The translations under genes were made by a program, and so were the position numbers. Source: Deltaproteobacteria bacterium (GTDB lineage Bacteria > Desulfobacterota > GWC2-55-46 > DRQE01). From it: a stretch of DNA of 36,321 nucleotides. The notes below the pieces were generated by a model. It was given only the letters and a program-made list of their open reading frames with translations. It made no database searches and was not told where the DNA came from. Numbering within the stretch: the stretch's first letter is position 1; each line of letters starts with the position of its first letter. This document shows positions 8,432-16,203 of this stretch, piece by piece. The stretch is from contig WGFM01000026.1 of assembly GCA_015492245.1 (NCBI GenBank), positions 1 through 36,321 of the forward strand, given 5' to 3'.

Positions 8432-9870
8432 ATGTATCCATCAAGGAGACCATCTTCAGGGAATACGACATACGGGGCAGGGCCGAAGAGGAGCTCACAG
8501 ATGATGTGGTAGAACTCCTTGGCATGGCATATGTGCGCTTCATAGAGGAAAAACGAGGAGAACACCCCGAAAAGATAGTGGTTGGCAGAGATGTGCGCCT
8601 GAGCTCCGAGAGACTCTGGAGGGCACTTGCCAGGGGCATTACCTCCTGTGGCGTCAATATAATAGAGATAGGGATGTGCCCCACACCCCTTGAGTATTTT
8701 GCACTCCACACCCTGAAGCCCGACGGAGGCATAATGATAACAGGAAGCCACAACCCGCCTGAATACAATGGATTCAAGATAAGCTCCGGCAGAGAGACGA
8801 TCCATGGCGAGGACATCCAGCGCATAAAACAACTCATGTATAACATAGAAAGAGAAGGTATAAGACCCCATGGTAAAAGAGGAATCATCGAAAGCTTTGA
8901 GATAATACCAAACTACATGGACTACCATGCGAGGACATTTTCTTCCACCATACCTTCGGAAAGGCTCGAAAGGAAGGTGAAGCTCGTTGTGGACAGTGGC
9001 AACGGCACAGCAGGGCTTGTGGCCCCCGAGCTTCTGAAAAGGCTTGGCTGTGAGGTGATAGAGCTTTACTGCACCCCTGATGGCAGATTTCCAAACCATC
9101 ATCCAGACCCAACCGTAGAAGCGAACCTCAAAGACCTGATAGAGGAGGTCCGATCAAGCAGGGCAGACTTTGGCGTGGCCTATGATGGTGATGCCGATAG
9201 GATTGGTGTTGTGGATGAAAACGGAAAAATAGTCTGGGGTGATGAGCTCATGATAATATTCTCAAGAGAGATACTTAAGAGGAAACAGGGTGCCGTAATA
9301 GTGGGAGAGGTCAAGTGCTCACAGATAATGTATGACGAGATAGAACGGCTCGGTGGAAAACCTGTGATGTGGAAGACCGGGCATTCACTCATAAAGGCCA
9401 AGATGAAAGAGCTCGGTGCAGAGCTTGCAGGGGAGATGAGCGGGCACATATTCTTCAGAGACCGCTACTTAGGGTTCGATGATGCCATATACGCCTCAAT
9501 AAGACTTGTGGAGATACTTGCAAGAAGACTCCTGAAAGAGCCAGATACCAGCTTCTCATCGCTTCTTACAGGGCTGCCAGAGACATTCTCCACCCCTGAG
9601 ATAAGGATAGATTGCACCGAAGAGGAAAAATTCGGCATAATAGAACGGCTCAAAGATGGAGTAAAAAGAGAAGAGGTAAAGAAGATCATAGATATAGACG
9701 GTGTGCGCATGGTATTTGACAGCGGCTGGGCACTTGTGCGTGCCAGCAATACCCAGCCCGTTATAGTGGCAAGGTTCGAGGCACTATCAGAGGACTCTTT
9801 AAAGAAGATACAGCGCTTTGTGGCAGAAAGACTCAGGAAGGTCTGGAAAGGGGCAGAACTTCCATTCTGA
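8428..9870 (+). CDS. Phosphomannomutase/phosphoglucomutase
   Basis: Alpha-D-phosphohexomutase family (AlgC/ManB type) enzymes interconvert hexose-1- and hexose-6-phosphates, feeding nucleotide-sugar synthesis for polysaccharide and LPS. Four domains are recognisable in the 480 residues: the N-terminal REYDIRG, the phosphoserine loop TGSHNPPEYNGFK (Ser107), the metal loop DGDADR (253-258), the sugar-binding GEMSGHIFF, and the phosphate-binding RASNTQPVIVARFEA at the C terminus. All catalytic parts are intact. Which hexose is preferred cannot be told from sequence. The end overlaps the convergent lipoprotein gene by 38 bp. Confidence 0.93.
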   Translation: MNVSIKETIFREYDIRGRAEEELTDDVVELLGMAYVRFIEEKRGEHPEKIVVGRDVRLSSERLWRALARGITSCGVNIIEIGMCPTPLEYFALHTLKPDGGIMITGSHNPPEYNGFKISSGRETIHGEDIQRIKQLMYNIEREGIRPHGKRGIIESFEIIPNYMDYHARTFSSTIPSERLERKVKLVVDSGNGTAGLVAPELLKRLGCEVIELYCTPDGRFPNHHPDPTVEANLKDLIEEVRSSRADFGVAYDGDADRIGVVDENGKIVWGDELMIIFSREILKRKQGAVIVGEVKCSQIMYDEIERLGGKPVMWKTGHSLIKAKMKELGAELAGEMSGHIFFRDRYLGFDDAIYASIRLVEILARRLLKEPDTSFSSLLTGLPETFSTPEIRIDCTEEEKFGIIERLKDGVKREEVKKIIDIDGVRMVFDSGWALVRASNTQPVIVARFEALSEDSLKKIQRFVAERLRKVWKGAELPF

Positions 9871-10462
9871 GACCAAGCTTAAACATCTCCACCCCGATCG
9901 ATGGCTCAACCCCTATGGACTCGAACACAAGGCGCAGCATCCTTCCCCCACCCCTGATGACAAGCCCTGAAGGAAAGAGCCTCTTCTCTACAGACCTGTA
10001 GCCCTCTATGGTTATCACCACAACGGGGCTGCCCCACCTGTATTTTGCAAGTTCCGTAACCCTTCCATCCTCGCCCCTGTGGAGTTTCCATCCCTCGAGC
10101 CTGTGATAACGGCCGGTCATTATTGAGACCAGCTCCCCTGGGGCTACAATTATGGAACGCTCCCAGCTACAATCGTCCATCTTTCCATCCATGTAAAGAG
10201 AGCATCTATCGGTGCTACCTGCCACAGCCATCATGAGGGTGTTCATCGCACCATAGAGTTCCACCCTTATGAAATCAGGCTCTCTTGCAAGTACAAAGAG
10301 CCTGCCCTTGAGCCCCTCTGTCTCGAATGTGCCGGTCATACTCAAAGAGGTTGGTGTGGTGGGGGTTGTAGCTGGCCCTGGGCCTGCCCTGTGTGAACAG
10401 GCTGAAGGCAGGGCTACAACGAGGAGTAGAAGGATTGTTCCATGGAGTGCTCTACTGGGCAC
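9833..10462 (-). CDS. Predicted outer-membrane lipoprotein of unknown function
   Basis: A 209-residue protein with a type II signal peptide: hydrophobic TILLLLVVAL then lipobox LPSAC, with Cys22 as the lipidated residue, followed by a Gly/Pro/Thr-rich linker. The mature part (about 40-209) is beta-rich, resembling in pattern LolA/LolB-like lipoprotein folds, but no diagnostic motif lets me name it. GTG start at 10462 with GGAG about 7 nt upstream, lying inside the end of the TPR gene (11-bp overlap), so the pair is translationally coupled and probably works together at the outer membrane. The gene runs 38 bp into the convergent mutase gene. Confidence 0.75.
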   Translation of the reverse strand: MPSRALHGTILLLLVVALPSACSHRAGPGPATTPTTPTSLSMTGTFETEGLKGRLFVLAREPDFIRVELYGAMNTLMMAVAGSTDRCSLYMDGKMDDCSWERSIIVAPGELVSIMTGRYHRLEGWKLHRGEDGRVTELAKYRWGSPVVVITIEGYRSVEKRLFPSGLVIRGGGRMLRLVFESIGVEPSIGVEMFKLGLRMEVLPLSRPS

Positions 10463-12179
10463 TTAACTCCTGCCTCAACCTTTCGAGCTTTGTCTTTACG
10501 GACTCGTTGTCAGGGGCAAGCCTGTAAGCCCTCTCGTAGGCATCCATGGCCTTCTTCTTGAAGCTTTTCTTAAGGTAGGCATCTCCAAGGTGTTCTACCA
10601 CTATGGCGTCATCTGGCAGGTACTTTACGGCCCTCTCGAGCTCTACTATGGCCTTTTCTATCTCGCCCTTCTTGTAGTAGACCCAGCCCAGACTATCTAT
10701 TATATGGCCGCTGTTGGGCCTTATCTTGAGCGCCCTCTTTATGTAACCCTCTGCCTCGTCAAGGTTTATACCACGCTCTGCCAGGGTGTAGCCTATGTAA
10801 TTGAGGGCATCTGCATGTTCGGGGTCTATCTCTATCACCTTGCGCATCTGGGCTATACAGTCCTCCCATCTTCCGCTTTCATCGTAGATGACACCGAGCA
10901 TGAAGTAAACCTCTGTGTTACGGGAGTCCACATCTATGGCATCCATGAGTGTATCTATGGCATCCTGAAGTCTGCCCGCACTGCGCTGCAGGGAGGCAAG
11001 TAGCTTGTAGAGTTCCACATCATCACCCTTTATGTTTATGGACTCGCGTAGTGCCTGTATGGCTTCATCGTATCTGCCCTGCCTTTCGAATATGAAGGCA
11101 AGGTGTATCTTTGCGTCTATGTACTCATCCCTCTCAGGGCTTATCCTGTTGAACTCCCTTATGGCCTCTTCTATCTGGCCATTCTCCTCGTATGCGGTTC
11201 CCAGGTAGTAGTGAATCCTGTCCTTCTCCTTCGCAAGCTCCAGGGCATTCTTGAACATCTCTATGGCCTGCTCGAACTTCTTCTGCTCAAACCTTATGAG
11301 ACCGATCTTAACAAACATCTCCACCCTGAGCATGTCTATGTGGGAGAGCACCTCGTATTCCTTTACCGCCTCCTCGAACCTTTTCTGCTGTATAAGGAGC
11401 ATCCCCAGGTGTCTTCTGGTGTTTATGTCTGTTGGAACGAGCTGAAGGGCCTTTCTGTATGTCTCTATGGCCTTGTCCATATCTCCCATCCTCTCGTAGA
11501 CACCGGCAAGGTCTATGTATGCAGGGTGGAAGGTGGATTTCAGCTCAAGGGTCTTCTGGTAATATTCTTTAGCCCTCTCGAAGTTACCCTTCTGTGCCTC
11601 GAGCCTTCCTATGTAGTAATGCCCTATGGTTGCAGATGGTTTCATCTTGACCAGTTTCTCGAAGACCTCAAGGGCTTCGTCGTAGCGTTTGAGCTTTCCG
11701 TAGAGGGAGCCCAGCAGCACGTAGGAACGCTGCTCGCCAGGGTCGAGTTCTATGGCCTTCTCGTATTCGACTATCGCCTGGTCGTATTGCTTGAGTATGG
11801 AGTAAAGCTCCCCGAGGAAGAGCCTTGCTGGCATGTAGTCAGGGCCCACATCCTTTGCCTTCTCCAGAAGCTCCACCGAAAGCTCTGTGTCTCCCTTGCG
11901 CAGATACAGATGAGCCAGATCAGTGTAGAGGAGTGCAGATGAGGGGTCTATGTCTATACACTTTTTGTAGTAGCTTATGGCGCTGTCTACATCGCCGTCC
12001 TTTGCGGCAAGCTGGGCAAGGACAAAGTAGTAGTATAGGTCCGATGGGTTATACCTCTTTATGGTTACATTCTTCAGTCCTGTGCCACTGCCTTTTGAGA
12101 AAAGGAAAAACCCCTTTGCATCAAGGGGCAGCAACAAGAACAGAATGAAGATAAAAATCAATCCCCTTAAATGTTTCAT
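10452..12179 (-). CDS. Secreted TPR-repeat protein
   Basis: A 575-residue protein with an N-terminal signal sequence (hydrophobic GLIFIFILFLLLPL, about 6-19) and then about 15 tetratricopeptide repeats filling residues 45-570 (repeating units such as YDQAIVEYEKAIELDP, FERAKEYYQKTLEL, MDKAIETYRKALQLVP). TPR superhelices are protein-binding scaffolds; this one would act in the periplasm or at the outer membrane. It lies directly before, and overlaps, the lipoprotein gene. A GTG (12182) lies immediately before the ATG at 12179; the ATG is chosen because AAAGGG is 8 nt upstream of it. Transcribed from its own promoter at 12202-12230. Specific partner unknown. Confidence 0.9.
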   Translation of the reverse strand: MKHLRGLIFIFILFLLLPLDAKGFFLFSKGSGTGLKNVTIKRYNPSDLYYYFVLAQLAAKDGDVDSAISYYKKCIDIDPSSALLYTDLAHLYLRKGDTELSVELLEKAKDVGPDYMPARLFLGELYSILKQYDQAIVEYEKAIELDPGEQRSYVLLGSLYGKLKRYDEALEVFEKLVKMKPSATIGHYYIGRLEAQKGNFERAKEYYQKTLELKSTFHPAYIDLAGVYERMGDMDKAIETYRKALQLVPTDINTRRHLGMLLIQQKRFEEAVKEYEVLSHIDMLRVEMFVKIGLIRFEQKKFEQAIEMFKNALELAKEKDRIHYYLGTAYEENGQIEEAIREFNRISPERDEYIDAKIHLAFIFERQGRYDEAIQALRESINIKGDDVELYKLLASLQRSAGRLQDAIDTLMDAIDVDSRNTEVYFMLGVIYDESGRWEDCIAQMRKVIEIDPEHADALNYIGYTLAERGINLDEAEGYIKRALKIRPNSGHIIDSLGWVYYKKGEIEKAIVELERAVKYLPDDAIVVEHLGDAYLKKSFKKKAMDAYERAYRLAPDNESVKTKLERLRQELSAQ

Positions 12180-12201
12180 CACCCGTTCCCTTTATATTGA
12201 T

Positions 12202-12230
12202 ATTCTACCACCTTTTCGGGGTATAGTCAA
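12202..12230 (-). promoter_or_regulatory. Sigma-70-type promoter of the TPR-lipoprotein pair
   Basis: Minus strand TTGACT (12230-12225), 17-bp spacer, TAGAAT (12207-12202). The -35 box lies over the last codon and stop codon of the upstream 110-residue gene. Predicted start near 12195, about 16 nt before the TPR start codon. Confidence 0.72.
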
Positions 12231-12559
12231 TTCATCTTCACCTGTTGATCCTGCACGCTGGCAGGGGATTCCACCCTCTTGACCCTTCGTGCAACTTCCT
12301 CTGGGAGGGTAGAGCAATCTATGTTCATATCGGCAAGAATCTCTGTGAGTATGGCTACCTTTTCTCTTACAGGAAGATGTTTGTGTACCACGATGTAACG
12401 CTGATTTCTGAACACAAAGGCCCCGCCAGTGGTATTCAGCTCTGCCCGGCGAAGATCGTCGTACTCGAGCCTTACAGAAAGCCTCTCCCTTATCACATCC
12501 TCCATGAGCTTTAGAAGTTCCCTCTCTTTCACGATAATAATATTGTCGGCCAAAGCCAC
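12227..12559 (-). CDS. Hypothetical small protein, about 110 residues
   Basis: No family recognised with certainty. The product is soluble, without signal or membrane segments: a charged helix (about 8-40), a short beta part around GGAFVFRNQRYIVVHK, and a helical end with the segment PVREKVAILTEILADMNIDCSTLPEEVARRV. The latter resembles small conserved proteins of unknown function, but I cannot name one. The longest reading starts with GTG at 12559; GTG 12532 (codon 10) and ATG 12505 (codon 19) are alternatives. The promoter-like TTGACA-17-GACAAT at 12570-12542 would start transcription near 12535, inside the longest reading, which favours a shorter protein unless another promoter lies upstream. 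It diverges from zwf. Confidence 0.6.
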   Translation of the reverse strand: MALADNIIIVKERELLKLMEDVIRERLSVRLEYDDLRRAELNTTGGAFVFRNQRYIVVHKHLPVREKVAILTEILADMNIDCSTLPEEVARRVKRVESPASVQDQQVKMN

Positions 12560-12570
12560 CTGGTTGTCAA
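12542..12570 (-). promoter_or_regulatory. Possible promoter of the small hypothetical gene
   Basis: Minus strand TTGACA (12570-12565), 17-bp spacer, GACAAT (12547-12542, four of six consensus bases). It is the mirror partner of the zwf promoter. If real, it conflicts with the longest start of the 110-residue gene. Confidence 0.4.
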
Positions 12571-12592
12571 GCCCAAACCACAGGGTTTGACA
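12565..12592. repeat. Imperfect 10-bp inverted repeat spanning divergent -35 boxes
   Basis: Arms TGTCAAGCCC (12565-12574) and GGGTTTGACA (12583-12592) match at nine of ten positions around an 8-bp centre. Each outer end is a perfect -35 hexamer pointing away from the centre. One regulator bound here could cover both promoters. Confidence 0.5.
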
Positions 12593-12614
12593 GCACTGTA
12601 ATATGTGTTAGATT
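12587..12614 (+). promoter_or_regulatory. Sigma-70-type promoter of zwf
   Basis: TTGACA (12587-12592), 16-bp spacer, TAGATT (12609-12614, four of six consensus bases). The start would lie near 12621, just before the AAGGAG ribosome-binding site (12623-12628) of zwf. Confidence 0.6.
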
Positions 12615-12636
12615 CTTTAGGTAAGGAGAACAGAGG

Positions 12637-14115
12637 ATGAAGCTGCCCCCACCTGTAACTATGGTAATATTCGGTGCCACAGGAGACCTTGCAAGAAGAA
12701 AGCTCCTGCCGGCCCTCTACAGGCTGAAGACCCTCGGGATACTGCCAGAGTGTTTCAACATAGTCGGGGTATCGGCAAGGGAGATGAGTGACGAGGCCTT
12801 CCGTGAGTTCGTAAAGGACTCTGTTGAGGAACACTCGAAGGATGTGGACATAAAGAGCCTGTATCTGTTCGTTGCCTCTGCAAGTTTCATACCTATGGAC
12901 TTCAACGACAGGGATGCCTACAGAAGGCTACGATACAGGCTCGACTACATAGACAAGCTCTGCAACCATCCTGTAAAGATATTCTACCTTGCCACACCAC
13001 CTGATTATTTTCCCAGGATTGTGCGCTATCTTCACGCAGCAGGGCTTACCCATAAAGGGAACCCTTCGAGGCGCATAATAGTGGAAAAACCCTTTGGCAC
13101 AGACCTTGGATCCGCACAAAAGCTCAACCGCCTTATACTTCGCTACTTCCGTGAGGAAGAGCTCTACAGGATAGACCACTACCTTGGCAAAGAGACGGTC
13201 CAGAACATACTCTTCTTCCGTTTTGCCAACGGCATATACGAGCCCCTGTGGAACGAGAAATACATAGACCATGTGCAGATAACCGTTGCGGAAAGAGACG
13301 GCATAGGTGGGCGTGGCAGGTACTTCGAGGCCGCCGGCATATTGAGGGACATGGTGCAGAACCATGTCATCCAGCTTCTCACCCTCATAGCCATGGAACC
13401 GCCTGTGAACCTCGAGCCATCCACCATAAGGGCAAAGAAGATAGAGCTGCTCGAGGCCATAAGACCAATACATGAAAAAGAGGTGGATAGATTCTGTATC
13501 AGGGGGCAATATGGCCCCAAGATCGTGGAGGGCCACAAGATACACTCCTACAGGGAGGAAGGTGATGTAAACCCACACTCTGCAACAGAGACATTCGTGG
13601 CCCTCAAGCTGTTTGTGGACAACTGGCGGTGGGCAGGGGTGCCCTTCTACCTTAGGACAGGAAAGAGGCTTAGAAAGAGGGTTACAGAGCTGTCCATATT
13701 CTACAGAGATGTGCCCCATTGCCTCTTCCGTGGGCTTGGCGAATGCCCCCAGCCCAACATACTCGTCCTAAGGATACAGCCCGATGAGGGCATCTCCTTC
13801 TCTTTCAATATAAAGGAGCCTGCAACCACCCACAACATAGACATGGTGCGCATGGACTTTTTCTACAAGAACTCCTACAATGTGGAACTGCCCCTTCCAT
13901 ACGAAAGGCTCCTCTACGATGTCATGCTGGGAGACCAGACCCTCTTTCCCCACTCAGAGGAGATAGAGAAGGCATGGAGACTCCTTGACCCTGTATCAAG
14001 GGGCTGGCAGGAGGCCCCAACCCCTGTCTTTCCAAACTACGAGCCATTCAGCTGGGGCCCCATAGAGGCCGATGAATTCATAAGAAAAGACGGCAGGGTG
14101 TGGCGAAACCCCTGA
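12637..14115 (+). CDS. zwf: Glucose-6-phosphate 1-dehydrogenase
   Basis: Oxidises glucose 6-phosphate to 6-phosphogluconolactone with NADP+, the entry to the oxidative pentose phosphate (or Entner-Doudoroff) route. The 492 residues match the family length. Seen: the Rossmann loop [20 protein letters not shown] (11-30), the conserved EKPFG (150-154), the active-site RIDHYLGKE (178-186) and the C-terminal RMDFFY and DQTLF segments. ATG 12637 has AAGGAG upstream. Transcribed alone, 7 bp short of a convergent secreted-protein gene; no 6-phosphogluconolactonase or gnd gene is adjacent, which is a less usual setting. Confidence 0.97.
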   Translation: MKLPPPVTMVIFGATGDLARRKLLPALYRLKTLGILPECFNIVGVSAREMSDEAFREFVKDSVEEHSKDVDIKSLYLFVASASFIPMDFNDRDAYRRLRYRLDYIDKLCNHPVKIFYLATPPDYFPRIVRYLHAAGLTHKGNPSRRIIVEKPFGTDLGSAQKLNRLILRYFREEELYRIDHYLGKETVQNILFFRFANGIYEPLWNEKYIDHVQITVAERDGIGGRGRYFEAAGILRDMVQNHVIQLLTLIAMEPPVNLEPSTIRAKKIELLEAIRPIHEKEVDRFCIRGQYGPKIVEGHKIHSYREEGDVNPHSATETFVALKLFVDNWRWAGVPFYLRTGKRLRKRVTELSIFYRDVPHCLFRGLGECPQPNILVLRIQPDEGISFSFNIKEPATTHNIDMVRMDFFYKNSYNVELPLPYERLLYDVMLGDQTLFPHSEEIEKAWRLLDPVSRGWQEAPTPVFPNYEPFSWGPIEADEFIRKDGRVWRNP

Positions 14116-14122
14116 GAGGGAT

Positions 14123-14593
14123 TCAGTTCGCCATCACCCCCACCATGACAGGCCATGGATAGAGACCGGGTGCTGTGTTGTCTGCAAGGTAGAACCTGTA
14201 GTTTATAACCTTTGTCATATATCCAGTAACTCCTGGATAGGGCTCATAGACAGCTCCTCCACTGGATAGGATGCTCACCACCGTTGTTCCAGAGTCCACC
14301 TCGATTTCACTGAATGGGGTATCCACTGCGCGCTCGAAATAGATCACATAGGAGCTGTTGGTCTTTACCCTGAGGACCGTTCCGCTGTGAATCTCGACAT
14401 AACCTCTTTTCACATCCGCCCTGGTTACCTCGATGGCACCTGCCTGGTCAACCACCTGAGCACTGAGCACCGGAAGAACCCTTGCATACACCCTAACCTC
14501 TGCGCTGCCACTTCCTGCGTGGGCAACGCCTCCGTAGAGTGCCATGAACCCTAAAACCATCACTATGATTATATCTTTAAGTAGCCTCTTCAT
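14123..14593 (-). CDS. Small secreted protein, pilin-like, linked to the chaperone-usher locus
   Basis: A 156-residue exported protein. The signal peptide MKRLLKD-IIIVMVLGFMALYGGVAHA has a clear Ala-X-Ala site; the mature part is rich in short beta strands (AEVRVYARVLPVL, RGYVEIHSGTVLRVKT) and ends in alternating hydrophobic strands (INYRFYLADNTAPGLYPWPVMVGVMAN), the type of ending seen in chaperone-usher subunits. No cysteine pair is present in the mature part, unlike the two SCPU pilins upstream. Reading frame is open further upstream, but ATG 14593 has AGGAGG 9 nt before it and begins the signal peptide. It follows the sigma-54 activator gene after 284 bp and has a sigma-54-like promoter (14622-14637). 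A role as minor or alternative pilus subunit is inference. Confidence 0.7.
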   Translation of the reverse strand: MKRLLKDIIIVMVLGFMALYGGVAHAGSGSAEVRVYARVLPVLSAQVVDQAGAIEVTRADVKRGYVEIHSGTVLRVKTNSSYVIYFERAVDTPFSEIEVDSGTTVVSILSSGGAVYEPYPGVTGYMTKVINYRFYLADNTAPGLYPWPVMVGVMAN

Positions 14594-14621
14594 CTTCTTG
14601 TTCCTCCTGCCCATATATATA

Positions 14622-14637
14622 TGAAAGAACCATGCCA
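14622..14637 (-). promoter_or_regulatory. Sigma-54-like (-24/-12) promoter of the secreted pilin-like gene
   Basis: Minus strand TGGCATGGTTCTTTCA compared with the consensus TGGCAC-N5-TTGCA: the -24 GG and the -12 C with correct spacing are kept, while the C of GGCAC and the G at -13 are both T. The start would lie near 14611, about 18 nt before the ATG, leaving room for the AGGAGG site. The adjacent gene encodes a sigma-54 activator, which supports the call; the changed -13 base weakens it. Confidence 0.5.
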
Positions 14638-14700
14638 AACTCCTAACCACTTGAAATACAAGGATATTTCTTCCAGCCACGATGGATGGACCACCACTCT

Positions 14701-14720
14701 TGTGTGCGTTTTCGCACACA
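14701..14720. repeat. Perfect 8-bp inverted repeat, candidate activator-binding site
   Basis: Arms TGTGTGCG and CGCACACA around TTTT. The centre lies about 99 bp upstream of the predicted start of the sigma-54-like promoter, a normal position for an enhancer site bound by an NtrC-type activator. No T-run follows on either strand, so it is not an intrinsic terminator. Confidence 0.55.
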
Positions 14721-14797
14721 TGGATACACCCTGTTTGAGAAAAGTGCTTGATTATCGGCTGGTTACAGCGAAGAAAAGGCTGCCTCTATGGCTGGAG

Positions 14798-14842
14798 CTG
14801 GTGTGCTAATCCGCTCTGGTGTGCGGTTATGACACAGCTGTG
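14798..14842. repeat. Cluster of GTGTGC-type elements upstream of the sigma-54-like promoter
   Basis: CTGGTGTGC occurs twice in direct orientation (14798-14806 and 14816-14824), followed by the perfect palindrome CACAGCTGTG (14833-14842). With the inverted repeat at 14701-14720 they share TGTGC/GCACA half-sites and lie roughly 190-230 bp upstream of the predicted transcription start. Together with 14594-14700 they fill the 284-bp gap; no small gene is convincing there. Confidence 0.4.
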
Positions 14843-14875
14843 CCGGAGTAAATCTGTGGCTTGGGCTGTTTTTTT
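14834..14875 (+). terminator. Weak terminator-like structure on the plus strand
   Basis: ACAGC (14834-14838) pairs with GCTGT (14865-14869) and GCC (14842-14844) with GGC (14858-14860), followed by seven T residues (14869-14875). The long loop and internal bulge make it weak. It could stop read-through from zwf before it runs antisense into the activator gene. Confidence 0.25.
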
Positions 14876-14877
14876 GG

Positions 14878-16203
14878 CTAATCGATGGAATATTTCTGTA
14901 GTTTTCTTATCAGTGCCCGTCTGCTTATCCCCAGGGCCTGGGCTGCCCTGGTTCTGTTTCCATCGTATCTTTTGAGCACACTCTGGATGTGTCTTCTCAC
15001 CACCTCATCGAGGGTGAGGCGTGGCTGTATTGGGGAGGCCTGCTGGAAGTCTTCTTTCATGTAGGATGGAAGGTCTTCCACCCTTATGAAGGGTTCTTTT
15101 GCAAGGATTGCAGCCCTTTCTATGACATTCTCGAGCTCTCTCACATTGCCTGGCCAGTGGTAGGAAAGAAGGAGCCTCTGGGCAGGCCGTGATATACCGG
15201 TTATCTTCTTGCCCGTTCTCTGCGAGAAGAGGGAGAGGAAGTGCCTTAAGAGAAGCAGTATATCGTCCCTTCTCTCCCTCAGCGGGGGTATGTATATGGT
15301 TATGGGGGTGAGCCGGTAGTAGAGGTCTTCACGGAATCGGCCCTCTTTCACCTCTTCCCAGAGGTCCTTGTTGGTGGCAGCTATCACCCTGCACTCTGCC
15401 CTGAGGGTCATGTTGCTGCCCACGGGTCTGAACTCTCCATTTTGCAGCACCCTCAGAAGATGGGGCTGCACAGACAGGGGAAGCTCACCCACCTCGTCAA
15501 GGAAGATGGTGCCCCTTCGGGCGGTCTCGAAGAGCCCCTTCTTGTCTGCCACTGCCCCTGTGAATGCACCCTTCTTGTGTCCAAAGAGCTCACTCTCTAT
15601 GAGGGTCTCGACCACCCCTCCACAGTTGAAGGTAACGAAGGGCTCGTCCTTTACAGGGCTTGTCTCGTGTATGGCCCGTGCTATGAGCTCTTTGCCTGTG
15701 CCTGTCTCACCTGTGATGGTTACTGTCCTGTAGTAGGGGGCGATGCGACGGATGAAGCTGAAGACCTCGAGCATCTGGGGGTTTCTTCCCACGATACCAC
15801 TGAAGGTGTACTTCCTTGTAAGCTCCCTCTCGAGGGTTGCGGTCTCCACCCTCAGGGCCACAAGCTCCCGTATGCGCTCTATGAGTCTTCTGAACTCCTC
15901 GGTATCTACCTCGGTGCGGAAACACCCGCTCGCGCCCTCCCTCAGGGCATCCACCACATCCACCTGGCCGTCTCCAAAGAGGATGACCTCTGGTCTCGGG
16001 TCCCTGTGCTTTATGCTCTTTAGAAACTCGATATTGTCGCCTATCATTACCACATCGTAGCTCTTACGGGCCACCGTTGAAAGCAGCTCTCCCTCTGCCA
16101 CGCTCTCTACCACCTCATCACTTATTACATCCTTTATGTGTTCTGGAAGATGAAGAGACCCTGATACGAGGATCTTCAATGTGGGATACTTTCTTTCTAC
16201 CAT
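14878..16203 (-). CDS. Sigma-54-dependent transcriptional activator with degenerate receiver domain
   Basis: An NtrC-family enhancer-binding protein of 441 residues. Residues 9-125 have the receiver fold pattern but lack its chemistry: the acidic pair after the first strand is replaced by SGS (LKILVSGS), the third strand ends MIGDN out of register for the phospho-acceptor, and the lysine of the fifth strand is missing. The AAA+ domain is complete: Walker A GETGTGKE (165-172), sigma-54 contact loop GAFTGA (212-217), Walker B FLDEVGE (234-240), and WPGNVRELENVIERA. A Fis-type DNA-binding helix-turn-helix ends the protein (about 400-441, NRTRAAQALGISRRALIRKLQ). Its ATG overlaps the end of the second SCPU pilin gene by 7 bp (ATATGGTAG) without its own Shine-Dalgarno, so it is the coupled last gene of the pilus operon. 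Likely target: the sigma-54-like promoter just downstream. Confidence 0.94.
   Translation of the reverse strand: MVERKYPTLKILVSGSLHLPEHIKDVISDEVVESVAEGELLSTVARKSYDVVMIGDNIEFLKSIKHRDPRPEVILFGDGQVDVVDALREGASGCFRTEVDTEEFRRLIERIRELVALRVETATLERELTRKYTFSGIVGRNPQMLEVFSFIRRIAPYYRTVTITGETGTGKELIARAIHETSPVKDEPFVTFNCGGVVETLIESELFGHKKGAFTGAVADKKGLFETARRGTIFLDEVGELPLSVQPHLLRVLQNGEFRPVGSNMTLRAECRVIAATNKDLWEEVKEGRFREDLYYRLTPITIYIPPLRERRDDILLLLRHFLSLFSQRTGKKITGISRPAQRLLLSYHWPGNVRELENVIERAAILAKEPFIRVEDLPSYMKEDFQQASPIQPRLTLDEVVRRHIQSVLKRYDGNRTRAAQALGISRRALIRKLQKYSID

Noticed and set aside
7885-9102. A 405-codon minus-strand open frame opposite tadA and the mutase
   Set aside because: The plus-strand genes have complete catalytic motifs; the antisense frame has none and would overlap them fully.
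11103-11942. A 279-codon plus-strand open frame
   Set aside because: Antisense to the TPR gene; its apparent repeats mirror the TPR repeats.
14594-14719. Longer N-terminal extension of the secreted pilin-like protein from 14719
   Set aside because: It would bury the signal peptide behind 42 residues and run through the promoter-like and ribosome-binding sequences; ATG 14593 fits better.
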